Assembly (NCBI RefSeq): GCF_009469695.1
Contig: NZ_SSSR01000024.1
Coordinates: 1-44,387 of the forward strand
Reading direction: 5' to 3'
Length of the DNA stretch: 44,387 nt
From: Propionivibrio limicola
GTDB taxonomy: Bacteria; Pseudomonadota; Gammaproteobacteria; Burkholderiales; Rhodocyclaceae
Part shown: piece after piece, positions 43,308-44,387 of the stretch
Layout of the letters: each line of letters begins with the position of its first letter
Position numbering within the stretch: the stretch's first letter is position 1
The notes under the pieces: model-generated
What the model was told of the DNA's origin: nothing
Databases searched by the model: none
What the model saw: only the letters and a program-made list of their open reading frames with translations
Made by a program: the position numbers and the translations under genes

Positions 43308-44322
43308 TTAGCCGCCTGCTAACCGCTTGCGCAACTCTTTTGTGGAAACGTCATCAATATGCCGAAATGCGGGAGCAATCTTGACCAGCTCGTGGTCGGG
43401 AACTCCAGATTGGTCGAAGTACGCTCGCCACTGACGCACGACTCGCCAGACCTCATCTATCAACAGGCAGGCAGTTTCCAGAGACAGCGTGAATTTGCCG
43501 TGAGCCGCAAGCGCATTGTCGAGCGTAGCCATTCTGCCCTGCGGTCCGACGCCCAGATGCAAAAAAACGCTCGGTCGCATGGCTCGCGCGAGGCAATACG
43601 TCATAAAGAGGACTGAGCCTCCAGCCTGGCAATCTGGGGTCCCAAACGAAACCATGATTGCGGAGATGGTCATCGTCGTTGCTAACGAAGATGTTAAACA
43701 CCATGCGCTTAAACAGTTCTTCATTGTTTTGCCGGATGATGGACGGATGACAGTAACGGCGTACCGCCTCGGCCAAGTCGGCGTAGGACTTTGTACGTGA
43801 CTCCGATTCATCGCACGCCACCAGCGTCAGGCCGCTGACAAAGCCCATCCGGTGTTCGACACGGCCATTACCAGGACCGTCGGCCAGCAGGTCGGCATCG
43901 GGGGCGGGTGCAGTATCCGGGGTTACCCAGTAACGGTCAAAGCGCCGAATGAGCATGATTCGTCGGTGGCCAAGCATCATGGTGCGTACGGGCGGCACGT
44001 TCAACCCGGTCTGACTAGCCAATTGCAATGCGGCGCACTCGATGGCGGGCACATCGAACACATCATGCCGGCTGGCGAATTTGGCCAACCACAGCACCCC
44101 GGCCTCATCCCGTATTGATGCCTTTGGGCGTGCTCCGCCCAGCGCGGTGCCGTCCATGAAAATAGCTTCAAGGTGTGCAGGGATAGGCAGCCCTTCTTCG
44201 ATACGCTCTGCCGCCTCCATGAGGTGAGCCAGAGTGTGCCAGCCGCTGACTCCGATAGCAGGGCTATCTTGAATACTCGTTGTCAACGGCGATTCAAAAC
44301 TGACACACCCCGGACACTTCAT
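43308..44322 (-). pseudogene. HipA-family toxin kinase, 5'-truncated and frameshifted
   Basis: Frame one (to 43453) carries the HipA core: DGTALGGARPKASI, LIRRFDR, the catalytic loop SNDDDHLRNHGFVWD and LSPLYDVLP. At a run of seven A (43561-43567, T7 on the coding strand) the frame breaks; the other frame then continues LHLGVGPQGRMATLDNALA down to FRHIDDVSTKELRKRLAGG, the normal HipA C-terminus. One fewer T would restore the frame. The N-terminal subdomain (about 100 residues in intact HipA) is absent, and no hipB is seen. It could be a sequencing error plus truncation, or true decay. Confidence 0.8.
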
Positions 44323-44324
44323 TT

Positions 44325-44387
44325 GCGCTGATCGCGTTGCCGAGAGGGAGGGGCGAAGGCCCGACCGGAAGGCGGCGCGATCAGCGC
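44325..44387. repeat. Perfect 12-bp inverted repeat at window end
   Basis: GCGCTGATCGCG (44325-44336) and CGCGATCAGCGC (44376-44387) flank 39 nt. It abuts the broken 5' end of hipA. It may be the edge of an insertion sequence or a hairpin; no transposase is in the window. Confidence 0.5.

Overview
The window is GC-rich, densely coded chromosomal DNA that reads like a betaproteobacterium of the Rhodocyclales type (Dechloromonas/Azonexus-like). Supporting this are the divergent apbC/metG pair, the rpe-gph-trpEGDC order, a betaproteobacterial trimeric porin and sucCD. This placement is inferred from gene content and protein style; no rRNA or tRNA gene was found.

Layout: 1-3.8 kb carries apbC (-), metG (+) and a small membrane-protein gene. 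3.8-11.1 kb is a tight six-gene operon encoding a complex I/group 4 hydrogenase-like membrane complex (HyfB, C, E, F, G, I type). Its large subunit has lost all four [NiFe]-binding cysteines, so it is an energy-converting-hydrogenase-related (Ehr-type) complex rather than a hydrogenase. 11.2-18.8 kb holds housekeeping genes: a histone H1-like protein, a UvrD-type helicase, a UbiH-family hydroxylase, DsbC, a DegS/DegQ-type protease and a Nif3 protein. 18.8-20.2 kb is a sparse stretch with two tiny membrane-protein genes that share a gaplessly aligned promoter module. 20.2-25.1 kb carries a MATE exporter, an M61 peptidase and an Aer-like chemoreceptor.

25.1-28.6 kb is pstSCAB (phosphate import). 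28.7-34.1 kb carries a DUF2889 protein, sucCD, an ornithine cyclodeaminase-family enzyme and a PP2C phosphatase/FHA pair. 34.3-40.3 kb is rpe-gph followed by the tryptophan genes trpE, trpG, trpD and trpC, preceded by a Trp-rich leader peptide. A GxxExxY nuclease-like gene bounded by inverted 9-nt-period repeats sits between trpE and trpG. 40.3-44.4 kb is accessory: an MNT nucleotidyltransferase with a tiny overlapping partner, a Fic protein whose catalytic His is replaced by Gln, a porin, and a decayed hipA next to an inverted repeat at the window end.

Likely functional links are: the Hyf-like complex as a proton or sodium translocating redox module without a visible electron donor; PstSCAB as a transport operon without a visible phoU; Stp/FHA as a phosphorylation read-out and eraser pair; and trp genes probably under leader-peptide control. 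The most interesting items are the cysteine-less Ehr complex, the paired promoter of the two small membrane proteins, and the repeat-bounded GxxExxY cassette in the trp operon.
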